64,000 bases of DNA, from assembly GCA_914767715.1 (NCBI GenBank), contig OU612071.1, positions 9,531,493 to 9,595,492 on the forward strand, read 5' to 3'. The notes below the pieces were generated by a model that did no database searches, was not told where the DNA came from, and saw only the letters and a list, made by a program, of their open reading frames with translations. The DNA is from Membranipora membranacea (taxonomy: Eukaryota > Bryozoa > Gymnolaemata > Cheilostomatida > Membraniporidae). The translations under genes and the position numbers were made by a program. Shown here piece by piece: positions 1 to 10,369 of this stretch. Positions within the stretch are counted from its first letter, which is position 1. The number at the start of each line of letters is the position of its first letter.

Positions 1-1590
1 TAAAGTGTGTGCATAGGCTTTGCCTCGGCACAACTGACGGATCACTATTGCTTCATGTCAACCATTCCCAACTGTCTGAGACTGGTGGGGTCACCCTTAA
101 ATACAAACAGCAAAACTATATACATATTAGTATACACTTTATTTACTGATCAAGCATGCGCATATAAGACCAAGTGGTACATCATCATCTAGCTTAGTAG
201 GCGAGACCTGCTTTTAGCTTCGTTCGAGAATTGGCCACTAATCAATTGAACTATGCTCACTCTTGTGTGAACTATTTGCGAACAAATTTATCTAAGGAGC
301 GAGGATATTGAGCATTTAAGTTGTAATGATCTTTTGGTTTACAAAGCACAGCTCAGCTATAATGTAATAAAGAATATACCAACCCCGATCACCAGAGGAA
401 GGAAACCAGTGCAGACCTTGCCTTTTGCCAATGGTATTGAATTCAAATGATTTGTTGGCTGTACAGAGTCTCAATTGCGTCACAGTGGTCATTTCATTAT
501 AATAAGCAGTAATCGGGGAGGGGGGCGGATTGCATATAATATTACATGTGTGGGCTCTTTGAGTTGCAAGCATGTACTTCGCCTTAATTCAAGGTCAACC
601 ACTGACAACCGTTGGTTATAGTGGTCTGTAGTTGGAGAGTAGAGAAATTGGTTACTAAGAGAAACTAGACCATTGCCAGCTTGCACACAATTGCAAAAGT
701 TTCCCAAATGTAAATCTTCATCAATAGAATGGTGTATTCAAGTGTTGTAGAGGTACTAGCTCTCTAGAGTATAACGCTGGTTTAATTATTCGTCTTGTTA
801 ATTTGGGAAAAAAGTAGATAGGCCTAGATACAAGAAATGACTCCTTTTGATTGCAGATTTTTTTGTATTTTAGTCTACATTGTAAAGCAACACAGACCGC
901 AGAATAGTACTGAGAACAGTACAATGAAGAAGAGAGTGTTTGGGTGGTTTATAGCAGATGTGATACAACTCGTAGTATCAATAGTCGTTCAGCTTACTCA
1001 ATTCAAACAGGTAAGGAGACAATCAAATTTTCATTTTCGGTTGTAAAATTTGATTAAGTTGCAGCAGGGAACTGACCCAGAAAGGCTTGAGATGGCTGGG
1101 GTTATAAGCATCGATATCTCCACTGTTACACTTGCATCGAGCATCGTTAGTAATATAATGATATAAATGTCAGGTGATAATGTGTAGGCTAACTGATGAT
1201 AATTGCGTCGGTGTAATCGTTGAAGTATCATGGCATAAATTTGGTAAAAACTGCTTGAACACTGGCAGGCCCCAGCAAGAAATTTTCATTGAAGCCGGCC
1301 AGTTAGTGTAATTAGGAGTTCAGTGACTATCGGAGTTGTGCTCTTTTTTTCATGGAGGGAACAACTCATTCCATCTCGCAACATCAAGTCACCTCTTCCC
1401 TATATTTCACCCTCCTTGCCACAGCTCATTATCTTGAATGATCGTTTTAGTTACAAATTTGCTGGCGTTATGTGCTGATCAAACCTATAGATCGAGTGTT
1501 TCCATTCCAAGACACCAGATATAAAATTTCACAAACTTCTTCACCAACGGCTGGCAAATCTGTTTCCATAATAGGGATTGTAGATTTAAC
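1..1590. other. Intergenic sequence, no supported gene
   Basis: No open frame here is long or conserved enough to call, apart from one weak exon candidate at 924-1010 listed separately. The sequence is AT-rich with no tandem array, and I recognise no transposon end in it. Confidence 0.5.
924..1010 (+). CDS. Weak candidate first exon with hydrophobic stretch
   Basis: A 29-codon frame opens with ATG at 924 and runs to a strong splice donor, CAG followed by GTAAGGAG at 1011, ending in phase 0. It reads MKKRVFGWFIADVIQLVVSI followed by VVQLTQFKQ, so a basic start is followed by a hydrophobic run of about 15 residues, like a signal peptide or signal anchor. I cannot identify a matching second exon downstream, and one good donor can occur by chance. 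I do not recognise the protein. It could equally be intergenic sequence. Confidence 0.2.
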
Positions 1591-1594
1591 CAGG

Positions 1595-1665
1595 TCTTTA
1601 AGTGTTGTGTTATTTGTAATTTGGCAACATGCTAGAATCAGGCTCTCAATGCAGAGAAAATTGAA
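1595..1665 (+). repeat. Short dispersed repeat, copy 1 of 2
   Basis: About 70 bp beginning TTTAAGTGTTGTGTTATTTG matches a second copy at 3160-3230 in the same orientation, with scattered differences. The family is not recognised. Confidence 0.5.
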
Positions 1666-1980
1666 GGGTCCAGGGATGAACCTCGTAGCAGCAAAGCCTT
1701 GTTATAAGACTGCAAATAATTTGAATGCAAATAATGTACTTAGGACATTGGAATGTATTATATTAATTCTTTATCACATCATCAACTAAATATTTGTTGC
1801 AGAGAATACAGGAGAAAGACTGATTCAGTATGGCATGATAATGGCAGAGTTACGCATCAGAACCTTTGGTGGTTTGAATTCTGTCCTGAGAAATCTTGAT
1901 GTACCGAGTAATGTCTGAGTGTCAAATAGTTACATTATTATGATTCATGATGGGTCATGATATACTCTTCGCTACCCTGA

Positions 1981-2068
1981 CGCAGTGATCATTTGTATTT
2001 GATTGTCCAAATCAAAGATACCATCGCAGTGATCATTTGTATTTGATTGTCCAAATCAAGGATACCAT
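1981..2068 (+). repeat. 44-bp unit, two tandem copies
   Basis: The 44-bp unit beginning CGCAGTGATCATTTGTATTT occurs twice head to tail (1981-2024 and 2025-2068) with one difference (AAAGATA versus AAGGATA). The near identity points to a recent duplication. Confidence 0.85.
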
Positions 2069-2115
2069 CGGTAGCCTAATTGGTAACCATATCTCATACT
2101 CATTGAAAGACCCCC

Positions 2116-2213
2116 CTCCCTCCCTCCCTTCACCTGCTATCTACCTTATCAACCTAATTAGTGGTTAACTAATTAGATTGATAAGGTAGATTGCAGGTGA
2201 AGGAAGGGGGGGG
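2116..2213. repeat. Imperfect long hairpin
   Basis: Two arms of about 45 nt are inverted copies around a 5-nt loop (2163-2167). The left arm contains CACCTGCTATCTACCTTATC and the right arm its reverse complement with single mismatches; the outer stem pairs a C-rich with a G-rich run. It could be a foldback or MITE remnant. No flanking target duplication is evident. Confidence 0.75.
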
Positions 2214-2799
2214 AGGTGAATGAAATGATAATGAAATCTGTCTCTTAAAGTATTGTCAATTGTTCGATTGTGGTTATCATGGGGCATTTAACTTCCCAAC
2301 ATATGTTGGTGTGTGGGTAATTCTAGGTCACAGGCCCTAAAAAAAATTAAACAGCATAAAACTTGTTTCTAATTTATAGTCAACTAAACGTATAGCCTTG
2401 GGAGTAAGTATTAGCTAAAGTTTAGTTTAGCTAGTCTTGAGATGACTTAATGTAAGCTAGCATTAAATTTTGGCTAGTGAAGGTTGAAGTCCATAAAAAG
2501 AAAAAAACGTGGGCGTATGTTTGCTACTCTTGAAGTTAGGTTTTTCAAGCCTGCGCAAAATGAAGAAAATTTCCTCCTATGAATACTTTACTCCTCTATG
2601 GAACTTTTTATGAACATTATATCTGCTTGATTTTGATTCCTGTACTTTACATTTTAGAACGTACCTGAGGCATTGGATTAGCAGGATGTTGGCACCTATT
2701 GACATTTGACTACCGCGTCAAACAACTTGAAGGCAGTTAGTGTAGGAAGAACAAGTATTCATCAGATAAAGTGGTAAGCTACTCTCACACTACTCTGTA

Positions 2800-2870
2800 A
2801 GTCTACTCATTCTTCACGACTGAGTAGTAGAGTAGTACTCTACTACTCAGTCGTGAAGAATGAGTAGACT
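2800..2870. repeat. Near-perfect 71-bp palindrome
   Basis: Two 35-bp arms (2800-2834 and 2836-2870) are exact reverse complements separated by one G at 2835. The outer arm begins AGTCTACTCATTCTTCACGA. The single strand could form a hairpin with essentially no loop and the duplex a cruciform. Pairing stops immediately outside the arms. Confidence 0.9.
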
Positions 2871-4690
2871 AACTAAGAAGTCTAGCTAGTAACTGTTAGT
2901 TATTATCACTACTAGTAGCCTTCAGTAGTTTGCCAATCAGGGGTGTCTTTCAATTAGAAAGAGCGATACTTTACTAAAGCAATTTATCACTATCGCATCA
3001 CTCGAAATTATTGCCCACTTGGTCTTTCAATTAGACAAAATCACTCCCAAATCGCTCGCTCAGAATGTATATAGTTCAATCATTGACTGAACGATTTGAA
3101 AGTGAGACCCCTAGCAGGTATTGCTCACTCACCTGGTGAGCGATCAGATTGTGATTTTGGTTTTTAAGTGTTGTGTTATTTGCAATTTGTTAAAATGTTA
3201 GAATCCGGCTCCAAATGCAATGATCTCAGTGCCCTAACTTCATATCTAGATAGGGTGAAAGAAAGAGGGCTTACACGGTTTTCATCAGTAATAATACATC
3301 TGGTAAAAAAATCCAAAACTAAGAATTGCGAAAAAAATTCATCCTCAGCCATTCATATTTGTTGAGCCGACCTCAGCTGTTTCAGGGGAAACAATTGGTC
3401 CATAGTCAATATGTTATATAATATGTGCCGAAATGTGAGTTGCTGGCAGTCAATGTAACATTGTGTATACCCTAAGAGAGTTAAGTATTTGCAGCAGGGA
3501 AAATTCACAAATAGCTACATTTAAAGCAAGCTAACATTTGCTCTCATTTCTTCATATAGACTCCCTACTCCGCTAGAGGAGTAATTTACTGCAAATCATC
3601 TTTAGACAACTATCCTGAATATTATGTAAGATCAAGTTTATCGTCCTATTGTCTTTAGAGTGATATATGAATATCTCAAAAAACTCAATATTCACACCCG
3701 TGTGTGTATATATATATATAATATGTGGTTTTAGATCAGAAGATGATTTGATGGTATTCAGTAGCTAATAAACCATGGCTTCCCGCCAGAAATTGCCAGA
3801 AGATTAAACCGTGAGTTACTTCAATACCATTGGACCCCACTTTCAATGATGGGATTACTCTAGTGGAGTAATGTTAGTTCAATAGGAAAAGTCTGCATTT
3901 CGAGAAAATGGCTTGAAGTAATAAAATTATGGCTAGCCAACATTTTCTCAACTCCGTCACTTGACATTAACTTCCAGTGGGTGACCTCACGTTCAAAGTT
4001 TTAAGATACTTGGGTTTTAATGAGCTCATTGGATGGTTGTGACAGGGTTGTCACATCCAATTCTTGAGAAAGGCACCCAAGTGCCTTCGGAGTTCACCTC
4101 TATTACAAAAACTAAGTGCAGACAACCATTGCAGTACTAACAGTCTGCTGAATAACAATAAAAAAAGCATGGCTGTAAATGCTGTTGGCAAATTCCCACA
4201 TGATTATAATATAAGTTGTATGTCAATTAAAATATTTTCACCCCTGCATTTCCGGTTGCTCCAATCCTAGTAAAATCCAAGTAAAACGATGTTGTCTTGT
4301 GTTGATGGCTGGAGGGGGAGCAGCTCCAAATATATGCAAATTAGATTAAAATTTTTCTTGAGGTAGAGAATGTTTTACTTTTTGTCACCATGCTCAGTAA
4401 ATAACCTAACAAAGAGTCAAGTAGATGTCGAGCACATAGTGCTTGCTTTCCAATCTAGTCAATGCAATGTCACAGTGTATGTTATGTCATTATCCCTATC
4501 GTTTTATCCAATTTTTCTGCATTTGGATTCGCTTCTGGTGTCACCAGTAAAATGGGAGGAACTTGAAATGTAGGCATTTATCACAGAACTTGTAATGGTT
4601 CTGGATCAAAGAAAGAAGAAATATGTCTTCATCCAACCAACTTAACATTATTGATCGCCAACCACCCAACCAACGCTACTCCATATTGAA
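2871..4690. other. Intergenic sequence with simple repeats
   Basis: No gene is supported. It contains the second copy of the 70-bp repeat (3160-3230) and a TG/TA tract at about 3702-3724. The 5' portion of the degraded piggyBac copy that ends at 7286 may begin somewhere in here, but I could not align a 5' terminus. Confidence 0.45.
3160..3230 (+). repeat. Short dispersed repeat, copy 2 of 2
   Basis: Counterpart of 1595-1665, sharing TTTAAGTGTTGTGTTATTTG and the following stretch containing GTTAGAATCCGGCTC. It lies in the same orientation about 1.57 kb downstream. Confidence 0.5.
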
Positions 4691-5204
4691 AAGTTTCCCC
4701 ACTCCTGATTGCTAAAATGAATTATTCTGAGCCATGATTTTTGCGTCATATTGTGTACTCTGATCTAAACTTCAACAGTGCCTCTTTTAGAAGGGAATTA
4801 GGGGGGGGTTGTTGTATGACACCTGAAGCTTTTGAACAAACCATCGGAGTGAGCATTTGCTAATGTTGTTTCACCTTGGGCCTGACACTGAGCTTATATA
4901 TATTATATCTGCTTTCGCTTTGCATACTTTTGTCTTTTGTGATAGTATGGTACTTCAAAAAGTGCTGTTTTGATGTGGCCGCGTGGGCCTACATACATCT
5001 CAATTCGGAGTTTAGTGGACAGTCATAGCTTCATCATATTCTATAGACGGCATACAATAGATAGCTGTCAGGAGGTCATTTCTCACAGATATACTCATAT
5101 ATGGTGTCCCAAACTCCGCACATAATTTTTTTCTACAACAATCTTACCGTTTTTTTGACTTCACATCATGAATTAATTTCTACATACAAGATTATTTTTT
5201 ACAG

Positions 5205-5419
5205 TTTTACTATTTGGAGGAGTGAACGTAGAATGGGGACAGTGACTCAGAAGATATACGACAGAGCATCATACTCAGCAGTTTTCTCACACCTTGTCAC
5301 CCACCACCAATAACTCCAGCTTCAAAGAAGCACACTCTGCTGATGCTCTCTTTGTTACACTCGGAACTGAAGTTGTGAAGATACCAGGGACAAATACCCC
5401 CCCCCCCCCCCCACCCAAG
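5205..5419 (+). pseudogene. piggyBac transposase exon 2 remnant (copy A)
   Basis: This corresponds to the right-arm exon at 34,329-34,544. It keeps the acceptor (TTTTTTACAG) and the donor (CCCAAG, GTATGT), and its length is almost the same, but the reading frame contains stops. A 16-C homopolymer at 5397-5412 has expanded near its end. Confidence 0.65.
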
Positions 5420-5713
5420 GTATGTATGGGCTTGAACGATCACCAATGCTTATCTATCAATATTTTGGGAGTCACCAGCAAAATTATTATGTCAAACAAT
5501 GTAATCCTCTGATTCATGATTGTTGCTACATCACTTAGACGCGTATTATATATAGTTTTTTTTGGTGATGGGTTGCGGTAAATATCGAATATACCAAATA
5601 TATCAAATTGAGGACACTTTAGCCAGCGACACGTTGACACCCTCCCCCTAATTTAGCCACAATCGCTCTGAAAGTATGACACGATGATTGATATACATTT
5701 TTCTTCTTTTCAG

Positions 5714-5791
5714 ACTATAATTGAGACTCATGGTGGTATAGAGCGGACACCAGTCATGACACATCGAATATGCACCATAAGCACCTCCTCC
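5714..5791 (+). pseudogene. piggyBac transposase exon 3 remnant (copy A)
   Basis: Counterpart of right-arm exon 36,017-36,106, preceded by TCTTTTCAG. It starts with a TIIETHGG-like reading and ends AGCACCTCCTCC, but the donor has decayed from GTTAGT to GATAGT. It is 12 nt shorter than the right-arm exon, which would still hold frame. Confidence 0.6.
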
Positions 5792-7286
5792 GATAGTGAA
5801 CTGTCACAAAAGTCACACTCTTATATCTGCGCAGCACCATGTTGTCACTGCACACTGTTGAATCAATAGATCAAAAAGTAGTGCCACATAAACTTTCCCC
5901 ATATGATAATTGATAGGGATGGGCACATGCTCTCATTTTATCAAAGTTTCAAGCTGTTCAGTGTTCACATTTGTATTGATATATCAATTGACTTTAGGGC
6001 ATTTCTTGCGCCTAATGGTATTTTATAATCCTGTTGACAATCGCAGGAGGCCTTCTAGGGTTGTTGATTGTGAATGCCAATGTTTTGTGGGTTAACATAT
6101 GCAAGAATAACATCTAAAATTTTTAGTATTTTTTACTGATTCAATTTTTTTTTTGGACAGTTTATTGTTCTCACCTCGTCGATTATTCATAATTTTTCAT
6201 TCCAATGCTTTGCATCCTATTCAGGTATCAGTGAACTTTAGTTCAATGCAGGTATTCTTACTGTGGATTAACATGTATATCAATTATATTTAAGAGTACA
6301 ATGAGTACGACTTGTTTTTTAAAATAAACAGCTTTCAATTCATTTCCAAAACATGATCAAAAGGTTCATCACTCGACAAATAGGCTGAGCACTAGGCTCA
6401 TGTTGATGCACTGATCTTACATCTTGTCATATATCATTACATGATACATTCGGTTGTCAGTTGTCACTGGACTGTGTGGGTGAGTCCGGTTGAGGTTGGT
6501 GAGAGGGTCGGTCTACCTCTGTATGTCCGAAACAAGAAGTGTCATTTGTATAGCGCACACATACATATTGAGGTTTGATCACAGCAATGAACTCCCTCTT
6601 CATTGATCACAGAATGGTTTCTCAGGCATTGTGTTTAGCAATGGCAGGCAAATTTACAAGTCGGTTTATCCCTGTGTTAAGCTTCTTATGGCTCATAGAG
6701 GGTTGCAGTTAGGTGGGAATCGGTGCTGCTAGTACACATTTTTTGGTTAGTGAGGTCCAAGACTACTATCCTGGTTAGTAGTTAGTACAAGGCAGTTTAA
6801 TAATTTTTAGAAATTAGTACGAAGCAGCTTACCAATTGATAGAGGATTATAGTAGGATGGCACTGCTTGCATAAACTTTGCTAATATTGAACCCTCCTTG
6901 CTATAATCATCACCATGGTAGTATCATTGCTCGTAAAGAGTTAGTTATTTTTTTATTTCTCATCTAAACAAAATTCCCTGTCCAGTGGTACAAATTATGA
7001 TTCTGTAAGACCGGTGTGAGAGTATTTGTGTTCAGATATATACAAAATAAGTCTAGTTGTACACTTTTTTGTGTGTTTCAACACCTCATCAATCATTTCA
7101 GTTATTGCTGGGTGGTTAAAAGTTATATAGATAGATCAGGAATCTTGTTTAGAAGAAGTTTATTTAAACTTTCCTTCTACACCCTCTAGATTTTAAGATA
7201 TATCAATTTTTACAACCCCTTATCATTTTTAGGAATTTCAACAAGAATAGCTAACCAGAGGGATTATATAGATGACACACTAAGGG

Positions 7287-7410
7287 TTAATCTACGCTCC
7301 CTGGGATTTTTTAGCGTGGATGGCTTTCATTAGCTGTTTGTTGGATGAAGATGTTCTGGGCATGGAGCGCAAGCTCTGAATTTTATGGAATGTGGGTAGA
7401 GAGAAGCAAG
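7287..7410 (+). repeat. Repeat flanking copy A, inverted partner at 9255
   Basis: Starting at the TTAA target site, TTAATCTACGCTCC and the sequence following it match the reverse complement of 9255-9350. The partner has TTAATCTACGCTCC with no transposon attached. It therefore looks like a paralogous empty site for the copy A piggyBac insertion. Confidence 0.65.
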
Positions 7411-9250
7411 GGTAAATCAAACCAAGGAGTAACAGCTTCCCCTGTTACTTTTTGATCAAACAGACCTATAGTTCAATGACACAATAGAACTCGTTTGTAC
7501 GGAATGTCTGATGGTCACTGTAAATTCTAAATATATCAATGCAGGCGATAATATTAAGCTGATAGCTTTGAAAGATTATCTGCTACAAGACTGTCCAGGC
7601 AATTATTTATCGCTCTAAATCTTAACTGATGTAATGGCCCTACAAGCCCCTAATCTGGCAACCCAGCCGCCTGTCTAAGCTACCGGTCTCATATATAACA
7701 GAATAAATATTAGTGTGGGTATTCCTTTGGCAGGAATTTGTTGAAATGATTGGAACAAGGAGTAAAAGTACTCCTTGATTGGAACTCCAGACTATAGCTG
7801 CATTGTGGAAATCCTGTCGTAATGGTCGAAACTTCTAGGAAATGTATTTGGTAGATCACATGGAACTGATGCATCGATGTTGTTTTGCCCGATACTAACC
7901 ACATCACTCAATTACATGCAATTGATTTGAAATTAAATGCTAAAAAAATTAAACCTTTTTAGTTGAAAATTGTATTAATCTGGAGTAGGTTGGTGAAATC
8001 AGTCTTGATATTCATTGATAAACCTTTAGGTTGAAAGAACTTTCAACATACCAAACTTTTCAATGCATGCATTCAGTGGCTACAATGTACAGTTCAATCT
8101 GCCTGATCACTTTCAATGGGATTAGCTTATTGAATTGAACAAGATTCTCAGTGTCTATTTGCCAATTACCTTTTACTTGACATCAACATCTTAGCCAAGC
8201 AGCTGAGTTCAAGCATAATCGGATGTATTGTTGTTATCCAAGTTGTTTACCCATGAAGTCATAATCAAGATAAGCCAGTCAGAATGTTAATTTTGTTGAC
8301 ATTGGCATTCATAGGCAACCTGCACAGAACTTAAAAGGTACCAGTAGATTTAAAAATGGTTAACCCTTTGGGTAAACCCACAGATTATCGTAATGAGCTA
8401 GCAGCAGATTATCAAGAGCTGAGCCAGATACAACCACTGTATGTTGTATCGGGCTCAGCTCTTGTAGTTGACCAAGTAGCAGAGGAAAATCAATGAAACA
8501 CCGGATAATAAGGGCGCAAGAGATTTTTTTGCAAAGCAATCTCATTTTTGGCATAGTTACTCTGTACTATGATGAGCTTGGAAGCAGAGTTTGGTGAAAT
8601 AATTTGATTAAAATATACAAATGGAATTTGGTCAACCATCTAGTATTTTTCATAAAAGGTTAAAACTTCCCGCCCCCTCACTCTTCTGTCAAAGAATGAT
8701 CATGATTGTACTTTCACCAAAACAACCATCATTGTAAACATGTACATTCGCAAAATTAAAAACTCACCGCATTCATTATCAGCGGCAAAAGACAGGAAGT
8801 TAGGTCAGCTTACGATGACATCCTGTCTCTCTAATTCCACAAGTGTGTCATGATGACTTGTTACAAGTGCAATGGAATGTGTGTGTAGGATTAACTACCA
8901 GCGACAATTAATTCGATAATTAAAAATTTTGACAAGGAATATTGAGGTAATTAAGTCATTATGCCTGTTAAAGGCTAACCTCCCTGCTTGTGGCACACAA
9001 GCTGACAGCTTAAAATGTATTACTGTAAACGTTGTTGTCTTGTCACTAGCCTAACATTTAAATACTATCTGTACTAGTGCCAACACCTGCTAGGGAACTA
9101 CCATCCAAGAGTGAGAGAGAAAAATGCCACAATTGCTTCCTGTACACCATATAACTGAGATGGCTGGGAATGATAAAGTTTAACATCAAGAGCTCCTTTG
9201 TAGACAGGTAATGAATGTATACCAGGTTTACAATAGATTTACCTTTGCCT
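7411..9250. other. Intergenic sequence, no supported gene
   Basis: Nothing coding is supported. A strong hairpin lies at 8413-8464 (separate entry). The rest is AT-rich unique-looking sequence. Confidence 0.45.
8413..8464. repeat. 22-bp inverted repeat hairpin
   Basis: Arms 8413-8434 and 8443-8464 pair at 21 of 22 positions around the 8-nt loop CACTGTAT. The arm begins CAAGAGCTGAGCC. Function unknown. Confidence 0.8.
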
Positions 9251-9254
9251 CATT

Positions 9255-9350
9255 TTACCCACATACCATAGCATTCAGAGCTAAATCCTTGCTCAGAGCC
9301 ATTCAATCTCAAAAATCCCAAGGAGCGTAGATTAAGACTATGCCAATAAT
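9255..9350 (-). repeat. Inverted partner of the 7287-7410 repeat
   Basis: The reverse complement reads TTAATCTACGCTCCTTGGGA and continues through GAATGGCTCTGAGC and ATGGTATGTGGGTA, matching 7287-7410 with modest divergence. It carries the uninterrupted TTAA site. Confidence 0.65.
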
Positions 9351-9497
9351 CAGTATTAATACTGCATGCTTTGACACCAAGTATGTTTTCTAGCCAGGGG
9401 CGTATATTCTTAAAAATTTCACTCACTGACTTTTTAGAGATGAGCATAATGATCGGGCACAGCCCGATCCACACGCCGTAGGCGTGGCGGGAAGGGT

Positions 9498-9527
9498 GTG
9501 GGAGGGGCGCTTAAGCGCCCCTCCCAC
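9498..9527. repeat. GC-rich perfect 30-bp palindrome
   Basis: The 15-bp half GTGGGAGGGGCGCTT is followed directly by its reverse complement, centred on TTAA. A smaller hairpin, CACGCC-GTA-GGCGTG, lies just upstream at about 9471-9485. This GC-rich patch stands out from the AT-rich surroundings. It might be the end of a foldback element or a terminator-like fold; the role is unknown. Confidence 0.8.
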
Positions 9528-9683
9528 CACGGAAATTTTTGCATATTGGTAGCAAAATAGTGCAAGCAGAGAGGTATTTCAATAGCTCACTGAGCTGTTG
9601 GGTACTTTCAGAAAACAACTCAATAGCAGTAGAAGATTACGGTAAAAATGCTCCAGTTATAAAGCACCCATTTGAAAAAAAAC

Positions 9684-9768
9684 TGACCCTGAAGGGATTC
9701 GAACCCACAACAATCTTATTAACAGTGATTATTAGGCAGACGCTCTACACACTGAGCTAATATGAGTG
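9684..9768 (-). repeat. tRNA-derived SINE-like module
   Basis: On the minus strand a tRNA-type A box (TTAGCTCAGTGTGTAGAGC) is followed about 35 nt later by a perfect B box (GGTTCGAATCC) and a 3' CAGGGTC. The acceptor-stem halves and the anticodon stem do not pair well, so this is more likely a SINE head or tRNA pseudogene than a working tRNA. RNA polymerase III promoter function is inferred only from the boxes. Confidence 0.6.
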
Positions 9769-10369
9769 CTAATATACGCCACTGTTTCTAGCATCAGTCA
9801 GCATATTTTCGGTAGTTCTGTGGAGAATATGGCCTCATTCGCATATCACTTTTCTCCACTTAGGCATGTAGGGCGATTAATACAAAGTAGATCCTCGCTC
9901 AACTGGTGAGCGATGTTGTACTTTTTTATTAGTAGCAAAGTTTTGTGATCATTCTGCTAGCATAATTTAGCTGATGTATTCTGTTTATGCAGTTGCTGCC
10001 TACATTCTCAGATTGCACAAGATATAGCTTAGGGTAGGCCTACAGTACAACACAGAAGAGTTGAACATAGGTATTTTGTCGGCTCATCATACTCAATACT
10101 AAGAGTTGTGCTTACAAAAATTGTGAGGAGGACAATTCGAATGGAATGCTTTCATTGTAGCAGCTAACTTGCCTGGTCATCTAAATACAAACTCATTGAA
10201 TACAATGTCAATCCAATTATATAATAATGACTAGAACGGGGCTAGAACTGTAAAAGATTATACTATAACAATACAATAGCAATAATGAATGTAGTTTATT
10301 TGGCAGGCAGGGTTAATTATACAATAATGTAGCTGGTTTGGTAATGATATATGGGGCATGAAACTCAGT

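Larger units (their letters stand above)
4690..7286 (+). mobile_element. Degraded piggyBac element, copy A
   Basis: This aligns by eye to the right-arm piggyBac: about 4720-6240 resembles 33,760-36,260 and 6355-7286 resembles 42,838-43,671, with the intervening 6.5 kb missing. The 3' end is exact, ACACACTAAGGG at 7275-7286 followed by the piggyBac target TTAA at 7287-7290. The matching end of the other copies is CACACAAAGGG. Two transposase exon remnants persist (5205-5419 and 5714-5791). The 5' terminus is not located. The element is the oldest-looking of the three copies and cannot encode a transposase. Confidence 0.8.

Noticed and set aside
2116-2213. A microRNA precursor
   Set aside because: The stem has G/C-rich outer runs and a 5-nt loop with no supporting conservation; a foldback remnant is a simpler reading without small-RNA data.
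9684-9768. Functional tRNA gene on the minus strand
   Set aside because: A and B boxes are excellent, but the acceptor-stem and anticodon-stem halves do not pair, so a tRNA-derived SINE head or pseudogene is more likely.
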